Assembly (NCBI GenBank): GCA_001873675.1 | Contig: MNZP01000165.1 | Span: 1-6,361, forward strand | From: Syntrophaceae bacterium CG2_30_49_12 | Lineage (GTDB): Bacteria; Desulfobacterota; Syntrophia; Syntrophales; CG2-30-49-12 | Length of the DNA: 6,361 nucleotides | Direction of reading: 5' to 3' | Program-made: the position numbers and the translations under genes | Notes under the pieces: generated by a model | Told to the model about the DNA's origin: nothing | The model's database searches: none | What the model saw: only the letters and a program-made list of their open reading frames with translations | Part shown: one piece after another, positions 1-5,849 of the stretch | Position numbering within the stretch: the stretch's first letter is position 1 | Layout: the number at the start of each line of letters is the position of its first letter

Positions 1-1
1 T

Positions 2-380
2 GTTAAACTGTTGTACGGTTCCGGGTTGCGCATCATCGAATGCCTGAGGCTGAGGGTGCATGATATTGACTTTGATATGAAGGCGCTGACAGTCCGCAGC
101 GGCAAAGGGGACAAAGACAGAGTCACGACATTTCCGCCCAGTCTCCAAGCGCCATTGGAGACGCATTTGGGGCATGTCAGAATCGTACACGAAGGAGATC
201 TTGCCAGCGGATACGGTGAAGTCTACCTACCCCACGCTCTTGCCAGGAAATACCCCCATGCCGCAAGGCAGTGGCAATGGCAGTTTGCTGGGCCACAAAG
301 ATGTGCAGACGACAACGATCTACACGCACGTTCTACAGCAAGGCGGTGAAGGCGTAATCAGCCCGCTCGAAGATCTGTGA
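2..380 (+). pseudogene. intI: Integron integrase (IntI-type tyrosine recombinase), 5'-truncated by the window and broken by an internal deletion
   Basis: A site-specific tyrosine recombinase remnant. Frame 2 is open from the window edge and reads LLYGSGLRIIECLRLRV, the conserved box I with the catalytic Arg (codon 29-31). It continues through SGKGDKDRV (the Lys-bearing beta hairpin) and LPHALARKYPHAARQWQWQ, which matches the extra segment typical of integron integrases rather than phage or XerC/D enzymes. At about 281-287 similarity jumps to frame 3, LLGHKDVQTTTIYTHV, containing box II His (294-296) and the nucleophile Tyr (321-323), and ends GGEGVISPLEDL with TGA at 378-380. Compared with IntI1 from memory, some 65-70 residues are missing between the blocks, including the HxLRH motif (His and second Arg). 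Deletion plus frame change make it non-functional. The N-terminal half, and any attI site, would lie left of the window. It converges on the ETF operon and probably has no functional link to it. Confidence 0.85.
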
Positions 381-396
381 TTTATCTTCATCTGCT

Positions 397-429
397 GTCA
401 ACGGCTATCACATGCCGTATAATCTTGAC
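397..429. repeat. Small inverted repeat in the convergent gap
   Basis: Arms acggc (401-405) and gccgt (414-418) enclose an 8-base loop, with a weaker outer pairing of gtcaa (397-401) and ttgac (425-429) that shares one base with the inner arm. It lies between the integrase remnant and the 3' end of the minus-strand operon. It could help end transcription of the operon, but no T-run follows on either strand, so I do not call a terminator. Nothing else is recognisable in 381-474. Confidence 0.25.
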
Positions 430-474
430 TACATGGCACTATGTCATCCGTTAATTTTTCCCTGTCCTGTGTCT

Positions 475-1338
475 CTATTCTTCAAATTGCCCATGAAGCC
501 CGTGGAAACCGGTCTTTGCCCCCTTGTTCTTCCTTTCCTTGAAAAAGTTATATTCCCCGGGTTGCCAGTGCACGTTTGTACCCAAAGTGTGGAGTAAACC
601 GGTGGTATCCCATCCGGCAAGGATTCCCACCTGAGCATACGTCACCTGGCGTGATGCCTTGCCTATCGCGATGACATCCCGTCCTAAGGTGGCTAAATCA
701 CGGGCTAAATTATCAGCCTCCTCATCTAACTTATCATTCGGCACCACCCTGTTTACCAGCCCGATCTGCAACGCTTCCTCGGCACCCACCGTTCGTCCTG
801 TAAGCCAGATGTCAAGCGCCCTCTTCAGGCCATAGGTCATAATCGCCAGGGGGGAGACCTGCCCGCCGAAGGCAAGCCTCTGCTCTCGATGACTGAACAT
901 GGCATCCTCGGCGGCAACCGCCATATCGCAGCACTCGGTAATAAAGAACCCTTCTCCGAAGGCTATGCCATGTACCACGGCAATTGTTATCTTGGGGAAG
1001 AGAAACAATCTGCGGAAGGTCCTGTCAAACCAAGTGTTGTCAACTTTAAGCCTTGCCTGCTGTCCGGCACGTTTCCCCGGTTCCAGCCCATACACAAACC
1101 CTACTCTGGTCAGGTCATGCCCGGCGCAAAAACCTCTCCCGGCTGCCTTTATCAAGACCACCTTTATCTCGTCATCCTCTTCTGCCATCCCCAGCGCGTC
1201 CCGGTAGAAGTTGTCACATATCCCCCCATCTCCTGGAAAATCCATCACATTCAACTTTTCCGGGTAGTTCAAAATAATCGTTGCAATGTTGCCATCCTTT
1301 TCGTAGATAACTTTGCCCACTTCTTTTCTTTCAACCAT
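475..1338 (-). CDS. Enoyl-CoA hydratase/isomerase (crotonase) family protein, 287 aa
   Basis: A cytoplasmic crotonase-fold enzyme acting on a CoA thioester; the exact reaction is uncertain. Family marks: an N-terminal strand pair with IATIILNYPEKLNVMD (18-33), first oxyanion-hole loop GFCAGHDL (69-76), second loop HGIAFGEG (123-130), then ECCDMAVAAEDAMFSHRE (135-152) and the helix WLTGRTVGAEEALQIGLVNRVV (178-199). Ungapped alignment to rat mitochondrial hydratase from memory places Phe132 where the first catalytic Glu (Glu144) belongs, while Glu152 occupies the Glu164 position. One glutamate alone is more typical of isomerases or divergent members than of true hydratases. Length is slightly above the usual 255-265 because of an enlarged 30s-50s loop and an unusual Lys/Phe/His-rich C-terminus. 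The ATG is preceded by AAGGAGG (1344-1350), which overlaps the TAA of the upstream gene; the 10-base gap implies co-transcription and probably coupled translation. Family is confident; substrate is not. Confidence 0.9.
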   Translation of the reverse strand: MVERKEVGKVIYEKDGNIATIILNYPEKLNVMDFPGDGGICDNFYRDALGMAEEDDEIKVVLIKAAGRGFCAGHDLTRVGFVYGLEPGKRAGQQARLKVDNTWFDRTFRRLFLFPKITIAVVHGIAFGEGFFITECCDMAVAAEDAMFSHREQRLAFGGQVSPLAIMTYGLKRALDIWLTGRTVGAEEALQIGLVNRVVPNDKLDEEADNLARDLATLGRDVIAIGKASRQVTYAQVGILAGWDTTGLLHTLGTNVHWQPGEYNFFKERKNKGAKTGFHGLHGQFEE

Positions 1339-1348
1339 TTTAACCTCC

Positions 1349-3355
1349 TTACATATCCATGGCCTTCCAGACGATCTCGGCGATGTCGAGAGACGTCATG
1401 GTTTCTTCCCTCTTGCGGTCCTTGATCCCATCGGTCAGCATGGTAAGACAGAATGGGCACCCTACGGCAATTGTGTCTGCTTTTGTCGCAATGGCCTGAT
1501 CGGTTCTCATATCGTTGATCCTTTCCCCCACATCCTCTTCCATCCACATCCTTGCGCCGCCGGCGCCACAGCAGAAGCTCCTCGCATGGTTTCGCTCCAT
1601 CTCCGTCAGTTTCATGCCGGGAATGGCCTGGAGAATCTTTCTCGGCTGATCATAGATGTCGTTGTACCTGCCGAGGAAACAGGAATCATGATAGGTGAAT
1701 AATCCTTCCAGAGGTTTTTTCAGCTTGATCTTGTCCTGATCAATCAAATCGGCAATGAACTCGGTATGATGGTACACTTCATATTTGCCGCCGAATTGGG
1801 GATAATCCTTCTTGATGATATTGTATCCGTGGGGGCAGGTGGTGATGATCTTCTTGACGCCATAACCATTCATCGTCTCAATATTTGCCTGGGCGATGAT
1901 CTGGTATAGATACTCATTGCCTCCTCTCATGGCCGAATCGCCGCAGCACCCCTCCTCGCTCCCGAGGATACCGAAGCTGACGCCAGCCGTCTTAAGGATA
2001 TTAGCAAAGGCCACTGATACCTTCTTTCCCCGGTCATCAAAGGATCCGGCACACCCCACATAGAAAAGGTATTCCACGTTGGGGTCTTCCGTTAGAGTCT
2101 TGATGCCCAGGTCTTTGGCCCAATCGGCCCGCGTGTGGGCGCCTATACCCCAGGGATTGGAGTTATTTTCCATATTACGGAATGCCGTCTGAAGCGCTGA
2201 GGGGAATTTACTCTCCATTAAAACCAGGTAGCGCCGCATATCGTCAATCTTATTTACATGCTCAATAGCTACCGGGCATATTTCCATACAGGCCATGCAA
2301 TTGGTGCAGTCCCAGATCTCCTCCTCGGTAACCACCTCACCGATCATGGCCTGCCCTTCTGTCTCTTCCTGCTTTTCCCCTGCCTTTTCCGCAAGCAGAT
2401 GGTTTGCCGAGGCAAAGAGGTGTTTCTTGAGGTTTTGAATTACCTCTTCCGGTTTCAAACGCTTTCCGCTGTTACTGGCGGGACAGTTGTCGGTACAACG
2501 TCCGCACTCCGTGCAGGCATACAGATCGAGGAGATGTTTCCAGGAGAATTCTGTAATTTTTGAGATGCCAAAACTTTCCGCCTCTTCCATATCTGTGATC
2601 TGCTGGAGGGAACCTTTGGGAGATGTGGAATGAAAAAAGAGATTGAAGTGGGAGGCAAGGATATGGAGATGCTTTGAGTAGAGGATGTAAATTCCGAAAC
2701 CTAAGATTACTGTCATGTGTGCCCACCAGAAAAACTGGGAAAGAACGAAAGCCTTATCCTGGAGACCCATTTTCAGGAAAAGATTTGCCAGGGCCATGCC
2801 CACAAAGGCCCATGCGGTGAAAGGTGTTTCTTCTGACAGGAGGCGAAAACCCTCCATAAGGAAGTTCAGAACCATGAGGGAAAAGACCACAATGAGGATG
2901 ATTCCCGCTTCCATGGAAAGTTTCAAGCGGGGAGGTCTGATGACATAACGTCTGATTGCCGCCCAGACAATCGAGGTAATGACAATCGTCCCGGCAATAT
3001 CTAAGAGCAAAAAGAAGAGATTATTAAAGGTTCTTCCGAAAAGGGCGGGGGATAGTTTCTCGTAAAATCCTTCAGCAATATGAAAGCCGTAGCTGATAAC
3101 AAAAAGAGAAAAGCCATAAAATAAGAGCATGTGTCCTATACCGGCAAAGTCTCCTTTCGCCACGTGTTTCAGAACACAGCGCTGGGGGAGTACCTGACCG
3201 AGGGCGAATTTCAACCGCTTGCCGACCTGGTCGGATCTGTCTTCCGCTTTTCCTAATTTAAGGAGGGCGATAAGGAATTTCGCTCTCCTACTAAAAGCAA
3301 CAACGGTGATACCTATCAATAATAGAAGAAAGATCTTACCTGCAATCGTTAACAT
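1349..3355 (-). CDS. Membrane-bound haem/Fe-S oxidoreductase, EMO-type (ETF:menaquinone oxidoreductase; HdrDE-like), 668 aa
   Basis: Likely takes electrons from reduced ETF and delivers them to menaquinone at the cytoplasmic membrane. Residues 1-240 form a NarI/HdrE-like haem b domain with about six membrane segments (near 4-21, 76-95, 112-134, 150-170, 181-197, 205-227); His75 and His213, with His64, His92 and His229 nearby, are candidate haem ligands. A ferredoxin-like part has two CxxCxxCxxxCP motifs (Cys281/284/287/291 and Cys350/353/356/360). Two CCG domains as in HdrD follow: Cys435, Cys470-471, Cys507 (CPHG, last Cys absent) and Cys559, Cys595-596, Cys633/636 (complete). This order matches the proteins described as EtfAB:menaquinone oxidoreductase in syntrophic fatty-acid degraders. 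Location directly after etfBA supports the role over methanogen-type heterodisulfide reduction. The ATG has AAGGAGG five bases upstream (3361-3367). Confidence 0.88.
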   Translation of the reverse strand: MLTIAGKIFLLLLIGITVVAFSRRAKFLIALLKLGKAEDRSDQVGKRLKFALGQVLPQRCVLKHVAKGDFAGIGHMLLFYGFSLFVISYGFHIAEGFYEKLSPALFGRTFNNLFFLLLDIAGTIVITSIVWAAIRRYVIRPPRLKLSMEAGIILIVVFSLMVLNFLMEGFRLLSEETPFTAWAFVGMALANLFLKMGLQDKAFVLSQFFWWAHMTVILGFGIYILYSKHLHILASHFNLFFHSTSPKGSLQQITDMEEAESFGISKITEFSWKHLLDLYACTECGRCTDNCPASNSGKRLKPEEVIQNLKKHLFASANHLLAEKAGEKQEETEGQAMIGEVVTEEEIWDCTNCMACMEICPVAIEHVNKIDDMRRYLVLMESKFPSALQTAFRNMENNSNPWGIGAHTRADWAKDLGIKTLTEDPNVEYLFYVGCAGSFDDRGKKVSVAFANILKTAGVSFGILGSEEGCCGDSAMRGGNEYLYQIIAQANIETMNGYGVKKIITTCPHGYNIIKKDYPQFGGKYEVYHHTEFIADLIDQDKIKLKKPLEGLFTYHDSCFLGRYNDIYDQPRKILQAIPGMKLTEMERNHARSFCCGAGGARMWMEEDVGERINDMRTDQAIATKADTIAVGCPFCLTMLTDGIKDRKREETMTSLDIAEIVWKAMDM

Positions 3356-3370
3356 GAGGGCCTCCTTTGC

Positions 3371-3408
3371 ATAGAAAAACCGGGGGCGGCCAACGCCACT
3401 CCCGGTTT
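3371..3408 (-). terminator. Hairpin with short T-run between etfA and the EMO-type gene (partial terminator or attenuator)
   Basis: Arms 3377-3384 (aaaccggg) and 3401-3408 (cccggttt) pair over 8 bp, with an inner 3-bp ggc/gcc stem (3385-3387 with 3395-3397). Read on the minus strand it starts 8 bases past the etfA stop and is followed by TTTTTCTAT, the layout of an intrinsic terminator. Because the next gene begins only some 20 bases on with its own Shine-Dalgarno, I infer leaky termination or 3'-end protection of etfBA mRNA rather than an operon end. Confidence 0.55.
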
Positions 3409-3415
3409 CCGTTCC

Positions 3416-4396
3416 TTATTCCGCGAGCAATTTCTTGCACGCTTCTGTCAGCTCCGGAATGATCTTGAAGAGATCATCCACCACACCGTAATCGGCCTTT
3501 GCGAAGATCGGAGCCTCCGGATCCTTGTTAACGGCTACAATATATTTGGAAGAACTCATACCGGCCAGATGCTGAATGGCGCCGGAGATTCCACAGGCAA
3601 TGTAAAGGTTGGGAGAAACAACCTTTCCCGTTTGTCCAACCTGGTCTGACAGGGGTCTCCATCCCGCATCCACTGCTGCCCTTGATGCTCCCACGGTCGC
3701 ACCGATGACATCCGCCAGCCCTTCGATGATCTGGTACCCCTCGGGTCCCTTCATCCCACGGCCGCCGGAAACGATAAAGTTAGCCTCCGTCAGGTCAACC
3801 TTCCCGCTCGTATCCTTCTGAACCTCGAGGACCTTTGTCTTCAACTGAGAAGGATCAAGGGCAGGATCGAACTTTACCACCGTGCCTGCCTTGGGATTTT
3901 CTACGATGGGAAACACGTTCGGCCTCAAAGAAGCCATCTGGGGGGTTGACGAGAAGACTATCTCACCGTAGCACTTACCGGCATACATGGGTCTTGTTGC
4001 CAGAAGCTTGCTGTCCGCAATCTTCACATCTGTGCAATCTGCAGCCATGCCGGTTGCCAGTTTACCCACCAGGCGACCCGAGAGGTCCTTACCCTGGATG
4101 GAAGCGCCGAGTAACAGGATGGAAGGATCATTTTCCTTCACCACCTTGGCAGCGGCCATGGCATGGGCATCAGTAGTGTAGGGTTCCAGAGCGGCATTGT
4201 CCGCCACATAAACTTTATCAACACCATATTTTGAGAGCTCACCGGCAATTCCCTCAATTCCGGAACCGAGCAGGATGGCGCAAACCTCTTCCCCTAACTG
4301 GTCGGCAAGCTTCCTTGCCGTGCTGGCAAGCTCAAAACTGATCTTGCGAAGAACACCATCTCTCTGTTCAGTTACTATCCATACACCTTTTGCCAT
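3416..4396 (-). CDS. etfA: Electron transfer flavoprotein subunit alpha, 326 aa
   Basis: FAD-carrying subunit of the soluble ETF heterodimer that accepts electrons from acyl-CoA dehydrogenases. The N-terminal nucleotide-binding-like domain spans about 1-190, with LLLGASIQGKDLSGRLVGKL at 94-113. The C-terminal FAD domain has the expected blocks in order: VSGGRGMKG (209-217), VGASRAAVDAGW (235-246), QVGQTGKVVSPNLYIACGIS (252-271), GAIQHLAGM (272-280) and VNKDPEAPIF (289-298). Length is that of stand-alone EtfA proteins, with no added ferredoxin domain. The ATG is preceded by GGAGG (tcctcc on the plus strand at 4405-4410). It follows etfB after 129 bases and precedes the presumed membrane acceptor of its electrons, so co-transcription is expected but modulated by hairpins on both sides. 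Confidence 0.97.
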   Translation of the reverse strand: MAKGVWIVTEQRDGVLRKISFELASTARKLADQLGEEVCAILLGSGIEGIAGELSKYGVDKVYVADNAALEPYTTDAHAMAAAKVVKENDPSILLLGASIQGKDLSGRLVGKLATGMAADCTDVKIADSKLLATRPMYAGKCYGEIVFSSTPQMASLRPNVFPIVENPKAGTVVKFDPALDPSQLKTKVLEVQKDTSGKVDLTEANFIVSGGRGMKGPEGYQIIEGLADVIGATVGASRAAVDAGWRPLSDQVGQTGKVVSPNLYIACGISGAIQHLAGMSSSKYIVAVNKDPEAPIFAKADYGVVDDLFKIIPELTEACKKLLAE

Positions 4397-4436
4397 TTCT
4401 ATTTTCCTCCGTAATAGTTATAAATTTGGAAACCTT

Positions 4437-4484
4437 AAAATCCCCCCTGCCCCCCTTTTCCAAAGGGGGGTGAGGGGGGATTTT
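4437..4484. repeat. Long GC-run palindrome between etfB and etfA (probable dispersed REP/MITE-like element)
   Basis: Left arm 4437-4458 and right arm 4462-4484 pair almost throughout: aaaat then six C, a short imperfect joint (4448-4449 against 4471-4473), six C (4450-4455) against six G (4465-4470), and ttt/aaa closing a 3-base loop. The element is nearly symmetric, so it forms a strong hairpin in either RNA strand. Palindromes of this composition are common as dispersed intergenic repeats in deltaproteobacterial and some other genomes (general knowledge, not searched here). In place it sits inside an operon and ends in TTTT on the minus strand, so it may attenuate transcription or block 3'-5' decay of etfB mRNA. 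Confidence 0.8.
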
Positions 4485-4525
4485 CATTGTCCTTTGTGTC
4501 ACCATGCGACATGAATGTTTCAACC

Positions 4526-5302
4526 TTAGATGACCTTTGCCTCTTCCCTTAACAGCCTGGCCAGCTCCGCCGCCTTTGTTGCCGGATCATCACCGCCGAC
4601 AATCTTTCCTGCTGCCCTGGCCGGAGGCGGTATGAACCTGGCGACTTTTGCCTTTACAGCCACGGTTACACCCAGCGCCGCGGCATCCTTGGTATCAACA
4701 GGTTTTTTTTTGGCCTTCATGATCCCGGGCAGGGATGCATAACGGGGTTCATTCAATCCTTTCTGGGCGGTAACCACGCAGGGCAGGGTACCTTCAATCA
4801 AAAGCTGGGCGCCCTCAATCGGCCTGATGGCCTTTATCGTCTTGCCGTCCACATCCAGATCGGCTTTTGTAACAACTGTCAACTGCGGGATACCGAGAAG
4901 TTCAGCGAGGATGGGACCAACCTGACCGGAGTCGTCGTCAATGGCACGCTGTCCACAGAAGATGATGTCGTGCGGGATACCGGCAATGGCAGCGGCGAGG
5001 GCCGCTGCTGTGGTATAGGCATCGGCGCCGTCTAAAGCCGGATCACAGATGTGAATCCCCTTGTCGCTACCCATGGCAAGGGCGGTCCTGGTAGTCTCCA
5101 TGACCCTTGCCGGACCTAAAGAAACAACGGTAACCTCTCCCCCAAACTTTTCCTTCAATCTGAGGGCCTCTTCCACGCCATACTCATCATAGGGGTTCAT
5201 GACCCACTTGATGCCGGACTCGTCAATTCCCGATCCATCGGGCTTTACCTTGATCTGTGCTTCCGTATCCGGAACCTGTTTTACACATGCAACAATATTC
5301 AC
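4526..5302 (-). CDS. etfB: Electron transfer flavoprotein subunit beta, 258 aa (GTG start)
   Basis: Beta subunit of the ETF heterodimer; it binds the AMP or second nucleotide and contacts the partner dehydrogenase. The N-terminus NIVACVKQVPDTEAQIKV is typical of the family. MNPYDEYGVEEALRLKEK (35-52), GSDKGIHICD (78-87), GQRAIDDDSGQVGP (117-130) and the recognition-loop signature LNEPRYASLPGIMKAKKKP (183-201) follow in the usual order. The AIDDD form of the nucleotide loop resembles ordinary ETFs more than the DGDTAQ form I recall from bifurcating EtfB, a weak hint of a non-bifurcating role. I place the start at GTG 5300-5302 because AAGGAGG lies five bases upstream and the product then begins like other EtfB proteins. 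A TTG ten codons further upstream lacks a Shine-Dalgarno. It is the first gene of the operon. Confidence 0.96.
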   Translation of the reverse strand: MNIVACVKQVPDTEAQIKVKPDGSGIDESGIKWVMNPYDEYGVEEALRLKEKFGGEVTVVSLGPARVMETTRTALAMGSDKGIHICDPALDGADAYTTAAALAAAIAGIPHDIIFCGQRAIDDDSGQVGPILAELLGIPQLTVVTKADLDVDGKTIKAIRPIEGAQLLIEGTLPCVVTAQKGLNEPRYASLPGIMKAKKKPVDTKDAAALGVTVAVKAKVARFIPPPARAAGKIVGGDDPATKAAELARLLREEAKVI

Positions 5303-5307
5303 TTTTT

Positions 5308-5314
5308 CCTCCTT
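5308..5314 (-). promoter_or_regulatory. Ribosome binding site that fixes the etfB GTG start
   Basis: Minus strand AAGGAGG followed by AAAAA and GTG at 5302-5300. Spacing and strength favour this start over the upstream in-frame TTG at 5332-5330. Confidence 0.8.
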
Positions 5315-5319
5315 CCCTG

Positions 5320-5369
5320 GATGTATGCACAAGGGTCATTGCTTTGAGCCCCGCCATACATCGGCAATG
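5320..5369. repeat. Two interleaved inverted repeats in the etfB leader
   Basis: Repeat A is gatgtatg (5320-5327) with catacatc (5355-5362), 8 bp perfect. Repeat B is cattgc (5337-5342) with gcaatg (5364-5369), 6 bp perfect. The arms alternate A-B-A-B, so both cannot fold as simple nested hairpins. Repeat A lies between the proposed -10 and the Shine-Dalgarno, where it could be an operator or an mRNA hairpin. The function is unknown. Confidence 0.35.
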
Positions 5370-5371
5370 GT

Positions 5372-5400
5372 TTTTTATTAGTACCCGAACCCTTTCTCAA
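5372..5400 (-). promoter_or_regulatory. Candidate sigma-70-type promoter for the etfBA operon
   Basis: On the minus strand TTGAGA (plus-strand 5395-5400) is followed after 17 bases by TAAAAA (5372-5377). That is five of six and four of six consensus matches at ideal spacing. Transcription would start near 5365 and give a leader of about 60 bases. This is prediction from sequence only. Confidence 0.4.
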
Positions 5401-5562
5401 CTCTTTATTCAGGGTAAACTCCAAGGCAAGAGCAGCTCGGAGATACGTCTCAGGCGATAACTACAGTCCACATCTTAGCACGTTTCCCCCTATCTCAATA
5501 TTTATTTGATGTCAAGAAATTTTTTAAACCTGCTGTAAGGTTGATGCAAATAATCAAGGCTT

Positions 5563-5632
5563 CCCCCTGGCAAGTGTGTTCTTTTTGACACACCAGGGGG
5601 AGGGGTGCACCCCGGCATCAATATTATCCGGG
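5563..5632. repeat. Cluster of three inverted repeats in the divergent intergenic region
   Basis: First, ccccctgg (5563-5570) pairs with ccaggggg (5593-5600), continued inside by tgtgt/acaca (5575-5579 with 5588-5592) around a T-rich loop. Second, ggggtgcacccc (5602-5613) is a perfect 12-base palindrome. Third, cccgg (5611-5615) pairs with ccggg (5628-5632). They lie between the two divergent candidate promoters, with no gene in which they would act as terminators. They could be binding sites, an old repeat element or part of an unannotated small RNA; I cannot tell which. Confidence 0.5.
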
Positions 5633-5644
5633 CGGGATGAAAAT

Positions 5645-5673
5645 TTAACAGACATCTGTATTTATTGTAAGAT
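5645..5673 (+). promoter_or_regulatory. Candidate sigma-70-type promoter for the porin gene
   Basis: TTAACA (5645-5650), 17-base spacer, TAAGAT (5668-5673): five of six and four of six consensus matches. Start would be near 5680, leaving a 5' untranslated region of about 230 bases that contains the hairpins and tandem repeats listed below. Predicted only. Confidence 0.4.
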
Positions 5674-5675
5674 TT

Positions 5676-5740
5676 ACAGGTCGGAGGACCGCGAAAAACG
5701 CGGGTGCCTGTATTGGTACGATTATTGCTAATAAACCTGT
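5676..5740 (+). other. Potential switchable RNA structure in the porin leader
   Basis: acagg (5676-5680) can pair with cctgt (5707-5711), enclosing a ccgcg-aaaaa-cgcgg hairpin (5689-5703). The same acaggt (5676-5681) can instead pair with acctgt (5735-5740). The two pairings exclude each other. It does not match the riboswitch consensus sequences I know (c-di-GMP, SAM, TPP, cobalamin, fluoride, guanidine, ZTP). No ligand or function is claimed. Confidence 0.3.
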
Positions 5741-5823
5741 TTGTGTTTGAGTAACCAGATAGGTATTTAAAGTGTATATGAGGCGGCAAGGTCGTTTAAG
5801 ATGAACGGTAAACATCGGTTGCA

Positions 5824-5835
5824 AAAGGAGGTGAT
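5824..5835 (+). promoter_or_regulatory. Perfect Shine-Dalgarno sequence without a well-placed start codon
   Basis: AAAGGAGGTGAT is fully complementary to the canonical 16S rRNA 3' end. No ATG, GTG or TTG lies five to nine bases after it; the nearest ATG (5834-5836) overlaps it and would encode only MGGKKS. It lies 73 bases upstream of the Shine-Dalgarno actually used by the porin gene, so it may be a ribosome standby site or a relic of a lost start. Confidence 0.45.
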
Positions 5836-5849
5836 GGGCGGAAAAAAAA

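Noticed and set aside
889..1425. 178-residue plus-strand open frame opposite the crotonase gene.
   Set aside because: It is antisense to a clear coding region and spans the junction of two genes; the peptide has no family resemblance.
4275..4514. 79-residue plus-strand open frame over the etfA start and the palindrome.
   Set aside because: Its recognisable part is only the translated GC-run palindrome plus antisense of etfA.
5303..5332. N-terminal extension of EtfB starting at an upstream TTG (adds MCIHPGKEEK).
   Set aside because: No Shine-Dalgarno precedes the TTG, the extra codons are the strong ribosome binding site itself read in frame, and EtfB proteins start at the NIVACVKQV position.
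5499..5515. Perfect TTGACA on the minus strand (5510-5515) as the -35 of an etfB promoter.
   Set aside because: At 15-18 base spacing the -10 candidates are GC-rich (GATAGG, TAGGGG). The site at 5372-5400 has a better pair of boxes and a shorter leader.
5502..5789. 95-residue minus-strand open frame in the divergent intergenic region.
   Set aside because: It runs through the inverted repeats, has no Shine-Dalgarno I can see and no recognisable protein character.
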